Assembly (NCBI GenBank): GCA_030278955.1
Contig: JAOANR010000010.1
Span: forward strand, 21,172,444 to 21,236,443
Direction: 5' to 3'
From: Hygrophila difformis
Lineage: Eukaryota; Streptophyta; Magnoliopsida; Lamiales; Acanthaceae
DNA length: 64,000 nucleotides
The position numbers and the translations under genes are program-made. Numbering within the stretch: position 1 is the stretch's first letter; the number at the start of each line of letters is the position of its first letter. Of the stretch, positions 54,085 through 64,000 are shown piece after piece. The notes under the pieces are model-generated. The model worked only from the letters and a program-made list of their open reading frames with translations. It was not told the origin of the DNA and searched no databases.

Positions 54085-54218
54085 ATTTATAAATATCCAC
54101 CCCTTCGTCTCCTTCCCCACTCTTCATTCCCACTCTTTGTTTTTCGAAAACCACTCACGAAGAACGCATAGTTCTCTCGTAATGGCGTCTTCGTCGTCCT
54201 CTAAAGCCGAAAAGCCAT
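54085..54218 (+). promoter_or_regulatory. TATA-type promoter and short exon-like block (MASSSSSKAEKP)
   Basis: TTTATAAATATCC at about 54087, a T/C-rich 5'UTR-like stretch, then ATG at 54182 with 12-13 codons (MASSSSSKAEKP) and a good donor CCATG|GTAAGCAG at 54218/54219. The Ser-rich start is common for extra ORFs of plant retroelements. I could not find an acceptor giving a sensible fusion with the frame at 55700, so the coding role is unproven. Confidence 0.35.
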
Positions 54219-55699
54219 GGTAAGCAGCTTCTCATTAATCGATTCGCACACACCCAAGCCCCCTGTTTTCGCAATTTTGGGGGGATTTCCTTTTCACTTT
54301 TGCAAAATATGTAAATAGGCCTCAGTTTTTGTTGCTTTTTGTTTTGTTTGTTCGATTTTTTAGTAATGCGTAGTTTGTGAGTCTGGGTGTTGGCCGAAGC
54401 ATGATTGAAAATGGTGGTGTGCTCTGTGTTGGTGTTTTAGATTAGGGTCCGCGCGATTTAACTAAGCTTGGTCGAATTTGTTTGGCACTTTGTTTTCCGA
54501 TTCTGATTTTGAGGTTAGGGGTAGGCTGTGGAAATTCTGATTTCAAATGTTGGGCAGCAGCTAGAGTTCATAGGGTAGTGAAATCGCCATTGCTAGGATA
54601 CTCGGTGTGATTGTTATCCTGTGTTTGCTGGATTTTAAGGGTTAGATTTTAAAACCTTTAGAACTTTTAAAACCTGAAAGCTGGAAAACTGATGAACATT
54701 AGGGTGCTCTTGAGTACTATGGTGTTATTAGTTCTTTTTAGCCAAATACTGAGAATGTGTTTTGTCTGGAAACCTTGGTTAAACTGGTTTATAAGCATGA
54801 ACGGTGACACAAATGAGAAATGCTTGCTGTTTGATTTGCTTTGGTGTTCAAATGAGATGTATGCATGCCACTATGAATTTTGTAAGGCATTGAATGTCTC
54901 TGATTTTTGTGTCTCTGAAATGCCGCCTGGTAGGACCGAATTTTTGTTTGTATTGGGGACTGCAAAAAGTTGATGTATGTTTGTTTATGGTAAGACTGCT
55001 GCAAGAAAACAAATTGTTGCTCCCACTTTTCTGTAAAGAGGGTTTGTAGAAAAAGACAAAGTAGTTGGTAGGAGTTGGTTTGATAAGTTGACCCACTTGG
55101 TTTCACTCCCAATGGAGCATAAAACTAGTATAATAAGTAGCAGTCTTTTTCCTCATGTGGGCTGCTACTACTTATAAAAATCCAAAAATGGGACCCCTAA
55201 AGCCCCACTTGTTCTAAATAAAAATAAGGCAACTTCTATTAAAAATTAAATTGGGTTTTCTTTATTTAAAGATTTAGGCTGTCCAAACCGTCCCACGCAG
55301 TCCAAGTTAAGCAGCTCCGAACCGCCAACATTCCATTTGCACTTTCCTCGTTTCGCAATCCATTCCATTTCATCTCACTTCACTCCATTGCACATTCAAC
55401 AATTCCCTCGAGATTGTTTAAAATTGGAAAACCAAATTTTTGGGCCCAATGGCCCATTAACAAGATTTTTGGTCCAATGACCATATTATTTTAATATTTG
55501 GACTCAATAGTCCATTCAAAAATATTTAGGGGCCCAATGACCCCTATTGTTTGTAAATAACTCATTATTTCAATGAACTTTCAAAATTATGTAAAAAGAA
55601 AAATTTACCGTTGATTTATATTAAAATTCAAGTTGAAAATTCAATAACCTCACATCTAGAGCAAGGCTCTAAATGTGAGGGTGTTGGTTTTCGTTTTGA
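54219..55699 (+). other. intervening region without a recognisable gene
   Basis: T-rich and intron-like in its first half. An open frame at 54692-54973 shows no family feature. Inverted repeats: ATAAGTAGCAG near 55134 with CTGCTAC(TA)CTTAT near 55170, and CCTCACATCTAGAG (55648-55661) with CTCTAAATGTGAGG (55667-55680). The 3' arm of the second recurs in the Athila-B leader hairpin. GCCCAATG(A/G)CCC motifs lie at about 55440-55540. Confidence 0.5.
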
Positions 55700-57816
55700 A
55701 TGACTCTTGTAAAAATTATAAAAACTGAATTTAATACTTCCAAATTTTTCAAGGAGAAGTTAGTTGTTGAATCAAGGGCAGGATTGCCCAGCTGCACGCA
55801 AGACCAGGGAATCTTAGATTGCTCAAAGTTCCGGAGAAAGCTAATTGATCTTCGAAAAGCGCTGGAATCAGAATTCAAAGTGGAAATAATGGGAAAGACC
55901 GAAGTGAACTTTAAACTGCCAAAAGGCTGGGACAAGCATATTAAGCCAGAGGAACGGAACTTCAAAGAGCTAGGATACACCAGGGACTTCTACTTCTATC
56001 TGATAAAGTTCTGGGAGAAACAAATGGAAGAGTCCAAGAATGATATGAAATTCCCGGAGGATGTGCATACTGAAAGAATCCTCAGAAGATTCAACGAATA
56101 CATGGCCCGATGAGAGAGGCATCAAGACCCAAAAACAGGAGACCCAGCATGCATGGAGTTCACAATAATAATGGTGCCCAACAAGGTGGATGAAAGAGTC
56201 AAAAAGCAATTCACGGAGAAACCACCGAATCTTAGTCAAATGGTGCATAAAGGAATTTTTATGGTACACAAGGCCTTACCATTTCCATACAATCCAAGCC
56301 TGCTCGAAAACAAACGAGTGAAGGAGCAAAGATGGCTTACACAGCAGGCGAGGAAAAGGCACAGAGAATTAAGTCACAACCTGGACAATGCCATAAAGAA
56401 AGCCATGGCATCGAAAGAGGAGAATCAGCCTCCGATAGTTAAGACCATGATGGACTTAACTAAAGAATTCAGGGAGCAGTGGCCCGCTCTGATGATACTT
56501 TGGGCAGCTGGGAAGAAAGATATTACCGAGCAATACTGGACAAGGACCTTGTGCTACCAAAAGAAGATTATTTTAACACCATTTTCTTAGAGGACGTATA
56601 CAAGCCAACTCATCTTGCTGAACAAAGACCCCATGGAATCGCCCAGATGCATGTGATGAGGGATCAAGTCACAGGGTTTATCCAGAATACAACTTGGAGA
56701 ATACTAGGAAAAAATCAACAGCAAACTCGATTGCTGACGCAGGCCGAGGCTGAAGAATATATCAGAGTCAAATTTCCTCATGACATGTCGTTTTTACAGC
56801 CAGAGGCAAGGGAGCTGGTTGGGTCGATGGTTGAAGAAAACAGAATGGAATTCGTGCGCTTCATCATGGAAATGGATGCATTTGGGCTTAACTACTGCAA
56901 TACGGTCAAACAGGAGAAGCCACTGTTGTATAAAAGAGACCACAGAGCTGAATTCTGTAACTATATCAGAAAGAGATGGGAAAAACGGCTTAGACTCATT
57001 TCCAAGCCCATTTTTGTGAAAAAGTTCCTAGAAGATACGGAGAGGAACTTGGGGATAAATTTGGATGAGGAGGATAGTGAAGGTAGGGAAGGCAGCGAAG
57101 ATGAGGCGAACGTTCTAATCGACCAATATACAGGTGCAGCCTCACCTCCCAGAGTCTATGATGAAGCCAACCCGCTGCCAACCCAACCGACTGTGCAAGC
57201 CTCAGCTTTGCCAGCAAGAGAGCAAGCACATGCTATCTCTGCACCACCCACCCAACCAGAACAAACTTCCACTGCTGCTGCTACTGAAAGCCAGGCCGAG
57301 CCTCAAGTTCAAACAAGAAGGAGGTTGGTAAAGCAAGCTGAGAAGGAAAAAGGTGGGCGGGTTCCAGAGCCTAAGGTTGTAATTAAAGAACCCGAGCCAC
57401 AGACCAAGAAAACAGCTGAACTAGTAAATCCTGCAGACAAAGGCAAGGAGAAAATGCCACCGCCACCCCCAAAAAGAAAAGGTCAAATTGCTTTTGATGC
57501 CGAATTGGCCAGAAAGATGCAAGAGGATAAGAATGCAAGAGCGGGTGTGCATGAACAATTTGTTGAAGAGAGACCGGCGACTGAGGCTGAGATGAGGGCA
57601 AGAATTGAAAGGGAGGAGAAGGCAATGCAGGATGCAGAAATGTTGAAAAATATTGAGAAAACGAGAGCCGAAGAGGAGAGGAGAAAGAAAGAAATACATG
57701 ATAGAGAGGTTGCTGACAAATTACAAGCGGAACTAGAAAGCCGAAAATCTGAAGAAGCGGAGAAGAAAGTGGGGAATGATGAAGATCTGATTATAACTGG
57801 TGAAGTGCCGGGCTAA
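55700..57816 (+). pseudogene. upstream half of a large env-like/extra ORF region, unrecognised
   Basis: One long frame broken three times: TGA at 56111 (same frame resumes), a frameshift at about 56480-56590, and a TAA at 57814. Parts: LPSCTQDQGILDCSKFRRKL, a Lys/Glu-rich helical region, FIQNTTWRILGKNQQQTRL, an acidic stretch near 57070-57110, a Pro/Ala/Gln-rich linker, and an Ala/Glu/Arg coiled-coil tail (57550-57780). I do not recognise a family for this half. Position upstream of the plant transposon-protein domain and an Athila-type LTR suggests the 3' region of an Athila-like element; pol is not present. Confidence 0.6.
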
Positions 57817-60096
57817 GGGCTAAAAATCAAGAAAGAACCCACTTCTTGGGCAGGGCCCACTGCACATGATGCCCAAACCATCCGGGGAGATATTCGGAAT
57901 AGACTGAACGAACAGATCGAAACAAGAATCGACGCAGGAGAAGGGCAAGAACAGATTAGATATCAAACTGAGGTATCCCGGCTCACTGATCCACTCGTGG
58001 GGAACGCAAGAATTGAAGCTGTAATTGCCCCAAAAAAGTCATCCGAGCAAAGGAAGAGGAGGAGACTTGTTGTTGGAGAGGACAATGAGATTGAAGCTAC
58101 TGAACCTTCTATAGATCCAATCACACTATCTGCGCTATTGAAGGAAAAAGCCGATGAACCGCCATCCAAAACTGTTAAGCCCCAAGATATGGCCGAAAGA
58201 ACGAAGAGGGATATAGAAGAAGAAAAAGAGGAAGTCATACGGGAAGAGGATGAATTCATGGAGCAAATGGCACCAATTTTCAAACGTCCTGTGGGACGAG
58301 CTGCAAGAATTAGGGAGGAGGAGGAGGTATCAACTAGCGTTGATGACCCTTACTTTCCTGTAATTACATTTCCCTTGCTTGTAAATTGTGAACTCAATAC
58401 AATGAAAGATGTAACTAAACAGGTTGAGGAGGAACCTACAAATGAAGCAGCTCAAGGAGAAGGAGAGCCAAGCAGACAGGGGGCCACCAAGGAACCCATC
58501 CAAGGAGAGCAAGATGATCCAACTGACTGGCATACCAGCGAAGATGAGGATGAGGCTCAAGAGTCAGTTGGATCCATCAAGCCAGCCAGGTTTTGGGATG
58601 AGACTGAAGTTCGCTCAAGGATGGGGATCCAGAAGAAAGAGAATAGCAAAATGGTGATAAAGGAGGCAGATGTGATTCGAAAATTCAACGGGAAGGCAGC
58701 AGCAGTCAAGGCGTATGAGAAGCTGTTGGAAACCATCATACCCGACAAGGGGTTTGCACCTGACTCGCTGATGCACCCCACAGTTGATTTTTGGAAAACA
58801 TGGCATGGATGGGAGCAATTTTTGCTGCACCACGGAGATCCTGGATATATGGAGTTGACTAGGGAGTTATACTACAATATTGAAGTTGCAAGAAGAACAA
58901 CTTGGGTCAGGGGGAAAACGATAGATATATCCCCTGATTATTTGAACACATTTCTCCAGACTCCCAGTTACCAAAGTGAAATTCCAGAGGAGGAGATCTT
59001 GAATAGGCGTGGCAAGACCAAGATGAAAGCAACATATCAAGCCATTGCCGACTCCCTGACCAGAACTCCGGGAATGGAGGGTACATTCAACACAGCCAAG
59101 CTAAAAGTGGAGTTCATGCCCACGTTCGAATTCTTCATGGCCGGAATTAAGCCCAGCTCGCATCCCCAAACTACTTCTGGCAGTATACTAATGGGATTTG
59201 CGAAGCTGTGGCATGGGCTGAAATTGAATGTTGGAGATCACATTTTTGAAGTGATGACCACAAGGATCGAAAAGAAGCATGCCCTCTGCTACCTAAACCT
59301 TATTAGAAGAATCCGCTCGGATCAAGGGGTAGACATGGGAGAATTTGATACGGATGCCTTGGTCATTCTAAACCCTCCAATCCGGGTCCCATCTATGCGC
59401 ACTCAAGAGAGAATCACATATGCACTTCCTTCATTCCCTACTGACTCAAATGTACAATCCTCTTTTATATCAGGTGGAGAAGCACCATCGGCCCAGAGAA
59501 GAGATCCAATGCCTCTCCCGACTCCTAAAAGAAGAAGGAAGGTCCGTACTGAGGCGGGACCTTCGGCACAAGTAAAAATTCCCCCGCAAGAGCCAGTGGC
59601 AACCAGTCCTAGTCAGATTCCACCATCACCTACGGCTCAAGCCCCACAGCAACAAGCTCAGCCCTCACAGATCCCTACTCTGAGCCAAAACATTTCTCAA
59701 CATCCTGCCAACTCAAATGTGATCGAGATCGTGAGCTCAATGAATAAAACTATGACTGAAAGTATCAAGCAGTTGGCAGATGTCATCATTTTGGGAAGGG
59801 AAGATGATAGGAGAATCAGAGAAGACAGAGATAAGAGAAAAGAGGAAGAAAAAGCTGAAGAGAGGAGAAGAGAGGACGAGTTCAGACGACTCCTGTTGGA
59901 AAGAGAAGAAATGCAACACAGAGAAAGGATGGAAAGTGAGGAAAGGCAACGGAAGATGATGATGGAGAGTGAAGAACGTCAGCGCAAAATGACGGAGACG
60001 GTGATCCAAGCACTCATCCAACAGCTCCCGAAACCACCACCTCCACCAAAAGATGATGTTGGGCCTTCGACTCAACCACAGGAGCCGAAAGAATGA
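57817..60096 (+). pseudogene. downstream half: 'putative plant transposon protein' domain with coiled-coil tail
   Basis: Same frame as the preceding block, open from the codon after the TAA at 57814 to the stop at 60094; 699 codons can be read from the ATG at 57997. Acidic/basic low-complexity is followed from about 58660 by IRKFNGKAAAVKAYEKL, DKGF, a WEQFLLHH helix and TTWVRGKTIDISPDYLNTFL near 58920. A second part (PSSHPQTTSGSILMGF) lies near 59160. A Pro/Gln-rich linker and a strong Arg/Glu coiled coil (59780-60030) end it. The VRGK...IN-FL pattern is the same domain type as at 10373-11575 but only distantly alike. Probably a retroelement extra ORF of unknown role. Confidence 0.65.
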
Positions 60097-61724
60097 GTCT
60101 GATAAGAGAATTTCGAGCTTAATTGTAAACATCATATAAGAGAATTTCAATCATTTGTGCAAGTTCATTCGTATTGCATGAAATCTCTTGTAATTGATGT
60201 AATTACTGCCTTCAAAAAGGAATTTTGCAGTCCAAAAACAATTTTTATTCTCGAAAAGATGTCTGACAGTCCAAGATGAATAAATGACTGTCAGGCCAAA
60301 AATATGCAGTTGACATACCTTGTATGTTAACAGTGCTTCTTTTACTGCTTTAAATTAAACAACCAGCAAAAGTATGCATAAACCTGCTCTAAATTCACAT
60401 GTTGAATTAAGGCTGGTGATTAAATTTTCAAAATTTTTAATTGGGACAATATAATTGAGAATATGCATGAAATGGATTCCTAAGGTTTTGAGCTATAAAA
60501 ATTTAGTGATGCGATCATCTTGTTGGGTAATAAATCTTCATGTTGAAAATTTTGATTGAATAAATTGTTAGAATTAAGCTTTGATTAAATTTAAGAATAT
60601 TGTATGACATGAATCAATCCAACCTTGTGAGATTTGAGCCATGAGTCACTTTTACTTATTTATTCTCTTTGATGTGTGAATCGATTCGATTAAAGGAAAC
60701 TAGAACTTGCAATTGGGACCGATTCAAGACAATGCCATATTTCCGAAATCGAGCATATGATCGAGGCATTTAGAAAAACCCAAATTTTGGCCTTCGTTTG
60801 AAATCCAAACCCAAAAATATTTTTCCCTTAGGAGTAACCAATCTGAGCCTTTAAGCCTAATTTTTCTTTGAAACCACTATATTTTCCTAGCCTTATAAAA
60901 AGACCAATATATCAAACCCAAGTGTGCATGAATAAATTCTATCAAAGGCATTAAATTTTATGATCATCAAAAATGCATAAATCGGTATTCAATAAACCGA
61001 TTCAAAAAAAAGAAAAAGAAAAGAAAAAGAAATATGTTGAGATCATTTCAACAAGAATAAATTGCAAATGACAAGCAGATTAGACATAGTCTAATGTCAT
61101 GCAATATGAAAAAAAAAACAAAAGTAAAAGAAAGAAATAATTGATGATCATAATTTTTAAATAAAAATGCCAAGTTAAGATAGAATAAATTCTTGCCACT
61201 TCTTAGCCAATAATTTCCCCTTCCACACCAAATGTTACAACCGTATGTCCTGTTATAACCCTTGAATAAGACCTCAGGATCTCGATTTGAGGAAATGAGC
61301 CGGTGGCGAGTTGGTCTAATTGCAAGCATATGGGACAATTTAATTGAATTTGATTATGAGCGTTCATGATTAAACCCCATTGAGAGTGAATGAATTTTCC
61401 AAGTTTACTATAAGTGAGGCTCTGTTTCATTGAATATGTTCATGTCATACCTTAATTCTAATTTTTAATCTTGGCATTTTTCAAACATGATATTCATGAA
61501 GGATTAACAATCATGTTTGATTTGTAGGCCTGATTTAGTGAGCAGGTATCATTTCATTTAACACTGCAATCAAGGGAACTTAACACTTGTAGTTTTTGAT
61601 TGTCTTATCCCAATCCATAAAGGCTGCAATTTATGAAGCCACGAAAATGAATTGAATATGCAGAGTCCGTGGTCCAAAGAACATTGACTCTGACTGGTCG
61701 GGGACGATCAGTATAGTGTGAGGA
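60097..61724 (+). other. 3' non-coding region of the env-like element
   Basis: A/T-rich, no gene seen. An A/AG-rich run lies near 61005-61035. It ends in GTATAGTGTGAGGA (61712-61724), a purine-rich candidate polypurine tract against the LTR start TGTTGATAAT. Confidence 0.5.
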
Positions 61725-62007
61725 TGTTGATAATATCTAGAAATGTCCATTATTTTCAATCCATTTCCGTGTCTGAAACGGGCATTTGATCGCATTCCGG
61801 TCTTATTTTACATAAAAAAGCAGTTGAATTGGAATGATTTATGCATAATTGTAAAAATATTGAGCTGGTATGAAAAATGCATGAATATGCAATTTTATTA
61901 CATATTTATGTTAGAAAAATCCAAAAACATGAGAAAAAGAAAAGAAAAGAAAAAGGAAACAAAAAGATGGGAAAAGAAATGGAAAACCCACAAAACTTGC
62001 AATTTTC

Positions 62008-62282
62008 AGGTAATTACGACGCTACACTCAACTACGACGCCAAGCACGTATAGCGTCGTAGCCGAGTATAGCATCGTAGGCAGAAATTGAGGCAGGACTC
62101 CAAAGGAGAAGAACTACGACACCAAGCATAGCGTCGTAGACCAAGTATAGCGACGTACTGGAGGATAGCATCGTAGGCTGTTCACTTAGAGACAAAGAGT
62201 GTATTCGAAGTGGAAGACTACGACGTTACACCTATAGCGTCGCAGTAATGGACAGCGACGTACTCAAGCCATAGCATCGTAA
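62008..62282 (+). repeat. TACGACGC/GCGTCGTA cluster 2
   Basis: About a dozen copies of TACGACGC or GCGTCGTA and one-base variants in 275 bp, directly upstream of the TATA box at 62340. U3 enhancer-like position. Confidence 0.85.
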
Positions 62283-62339
62283 CCTGGCCAGAATTCAAAA
62301 TTCAAGGCCTGGGGGCCCATGGGCCTAGGGTTTCCCACC

Positions 62340-62348
62340 TATATAAGG
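62340..62348 (+). promoter_or_regulatory. TATA box of the Athila-C LTR
   Basis: TATATAAGG 60 bp after motif cluster 2, preceded by GGGCCCATGGGCC and followed by an A/C-rich start-site region. Probable U3 promoter. Confidence 0.6.
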
Positions 62349-62992
62349 ACAAGTTGACTTCTAGGATCAACAACTTAGCAGACAGCATACACTTGGAGAC
62401 AACTTGGTGTTCTTGAGAGGTGTGTAGGTAGTTAGATTAGTTAGGTTTTATTTTTTTTGTATTATTTATTTTTCGTGTTTTGTTCTTAGTTTCTAGTTGT
62501 TGTCTATCTTAGATTATTGAGTGCTTAGGGTTTTAGACCTAGATAGCCACTGTTTTCACTTATTTAACAGCTTTGTAAACACTTATTAAGGTTTGAAATA
62601 CCCAAATCATGGGTCTTGTCATACCATTGTCTTATAAATGGGAAGATAATCACAAAAAGAGTCCCAAATAATGAAATGGACCTTGGTTTATGGATGTTTA
62701 TGCTTTATTTCTACTTGAATGGCCACTTGGTCATTCTATTTTTCATTCATGTGGGTTTTGTGTCTCTATTTCTAGTTTTGGGTTTTAATGCATGGTTTGT
62801 GGTTGAAAACCCTCATTCGGGTTTTGTGGTTCATTATGCTCATTAGTGGCTCCCATTTTCTCTTATTTTCATGCAATACAACTTTCTTTACATTTCAGTC
62901 ATGCCATATTTTGCATCCCTGAGCCATCAACTTGAAAATAGGGTTTGCAATCGATAGATTGCGTTACCCGACCAACACTTATGTTCTGGGGT

Positions 62993-63350
62993 AGCTACGA
63001 TGCTAACCGCCCCACGACGCCAACCTAGGTTGGCGACACAGGGGAAGGTTTTGCGTCGTAGTTGCTTCGGACTTAAGCAAAAATTTGTACTACGACGCTA
63101 AGCTTACAACGCTATCCAAGTATAGCGTCGTAGTTTTTGTCTAGGGTCGTAGTACCCCAAAATACTACTTTTCTCACAAAAGCCCACCTACGACCTACAC
63201 CCACGACTCTATCCTAGGATAGCATCGTCATTTAGTGTATAACGTCGTACCCCCCAATTTCATCAAACTTCTCAAAATTCGACATTACGACGCTACACCC
63301 CCGACGCTGTCCTTGGATAGCGTCGTAATAGTCGTATAGCGTCGTAATTG
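62993..63350 (+). repeat. TACGACGC/GCGTCGTA cluster 3
   Basis: About a dozen copies, including CTATCC-TA-GGATAG near 63210 and GTCC-TT-GGATAGCGTCGTA near 63308. It lies downstream of the TATA box, so it is probably in the transcribed part of the LTR. Confidence 0.85.
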
Positions 63351-64000
63351 GCGTTTCTGCCAAATTCTCCATTTCTCCCCCTAATTAATTGAACCTTTAT
63401 ATTAATATTTTGAGGTTGAAATCCAATGATCTCAACCAAGGATTAATTTGATGTAAAGAATTTTATTCAATATTCCATTAAAAGACTTCTCTACAAATTA
63501 AACTCTAATGATCTAAGTATATAATCCGGACTGTAATTAATTAATTATGGAATGAGAGATTATTTAGACCATGAAGAGTGATTATGAAATAATTTCCATA
63601 CCTTGCATGAGAAACCAATGTCTCTCATACAAGATGACAAAAATATTTTCTTGTATTTATTTTGTCTTTGCCTGTGTTGTGTGAAATGAATAGTGAAAAA
63701 TACCATAGAATAATGTTGGCGAACAGTCCCCTCACCAGGAAATGAAGTAGCCCGTAGTCTGTGTATTAATTACTATTTTTTGTTTTGCATGGTTTGGATA
63801 GTGACTGACGAGGTCAGGCGAACGGTCCTCTACCGGGAAATGAAGTAGTCACTCAGTCAGTCTATGTTTGAATACAGTTTTATTTTCATATTTTGTTTCC
63901 AAACCCGAATTTTAAGCTGTGATGCTATCAGATGGTGCCAATCAACACTGTTTGAACAGTATTGCAGTGAGAAAATATGTAGGTTTTGTCTCTCCTTTCA

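Larger units (their letters stand above)
61725..64000 (+). repeat. Athila-type LTR (Athila-C), start; runs off the window
   Basis: Begins TGTTGATAATATC. It has two TACGACGC clusters (62008-62282, 62993-63350), a TATA box TATATAAGG (62340-62348), and a stretch from about 63715 that matches Athila-A from about 14300 (GTGTATTAATTA, GCATGGT, the paired hairpins). The LTR end lies outside. The open frame at 62616-62846 has no family features. Confidence 0.65.

Noticed and set aside
54182..54218. Host gene first exon (MASSSSSKAEKP)
   Set aside because: No acceptor was found that gives an open fusion with the frame at 55700, and the surroundings are all retroelement; listed only as a promoter/exon-like block.
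54692..54973. 93-codon ORF MNIRVLLSTM...
   Set aside because: In a T-rich intron-like region; no homologous copy in the window and no motif.
53640..63350. Calling the TACGACGC clusters CACTA transposon ends
   Set aside because: Style is similar, but I see no CACTA terminus, 3-bp target duplication or TNP2-like transposase near any cluster, and two clusters lie in an LTR. Kept as an open alternative.

Overview
The window is plant nuclear repeat DNA, almost certainly from a flowering plant. It carries Tekay-type chromovirus and Athila-type Ty3/gypsy retrotransposons, and a plant L1-type LINE whose ORF2 ends in an RNase H domain. I see no convincing host gene, tRNA, rRNA or bacterial-type feature. 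The species cannot be named; a eudicot is likely from the element flavour only.

Layout. (i) 1-5820, minus strand: gag-pol half of an Athila element (Athila-A). Gag and protease are broken; the RT-RNase H-integrase frame is open and runs off the left edge. (ii) 5821-20145: a scrambled Tekay element (Tekay-1). It has a minus-strand 3' LTR, a pol remnant, an antisense spliced ORF (plus strand), a small coiled-coil ORF (minus), an AT-rich array, an LTR stub, the Athila-A LTR (13819-16733) and a plus-strand Tekay-1 5' LTR. Target-site bases AATAC/GTATT at the two outer LTR ends show that one insertion was later split by inversion and inverted duplication. (iii) 20146-22235: 3' half of a second Athila LTR (Athila-B), its primer-binding site, leader and gag start. 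(iv) 22236-53630: Tekay-3, whose 5' LTR is split by an L1-type LINE (22884-42873). The LINE is itself interrupted by a small terminal-inverted-repeat element (27327-27888) and by Tekay-2 (28577-39826), which has an uninterrupted gag-pol. The nest is four levels deep. (v) 53631-61724: hairpin-motif cluster, a small promoter/exon-like block and a decayed ~4.4 kb env-like/extra-ORF region. (vi) 61725-64000: start of an Athila-type LTR (Athila-C) with a TATA box, cut by the right edge.

The main biology is in the three Tekay families. Each has (a) a ~1.5-1.7 kb intron-like segment inside the LTR with matching splice signals, (b) a hairpin-forming zone about 320-535 nt upstream of that 3' splice site, and (c) a small coiled-coil/acidic-tail ORF between the primer-binding site and gag. 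Two of the three (Tekay-1, Tekay-3) also carry an antisense ORF with its own 5'UTR intron. The two Athila-type LTRs whose upstream part is visible carry dense palindromic motif clusters, of different sequence in different copies.

LIMITS: all similarity and structure statements come from reading by eye; no alignment, folding or database search was run. LTR boundaries of the Athila pieces are approximate.
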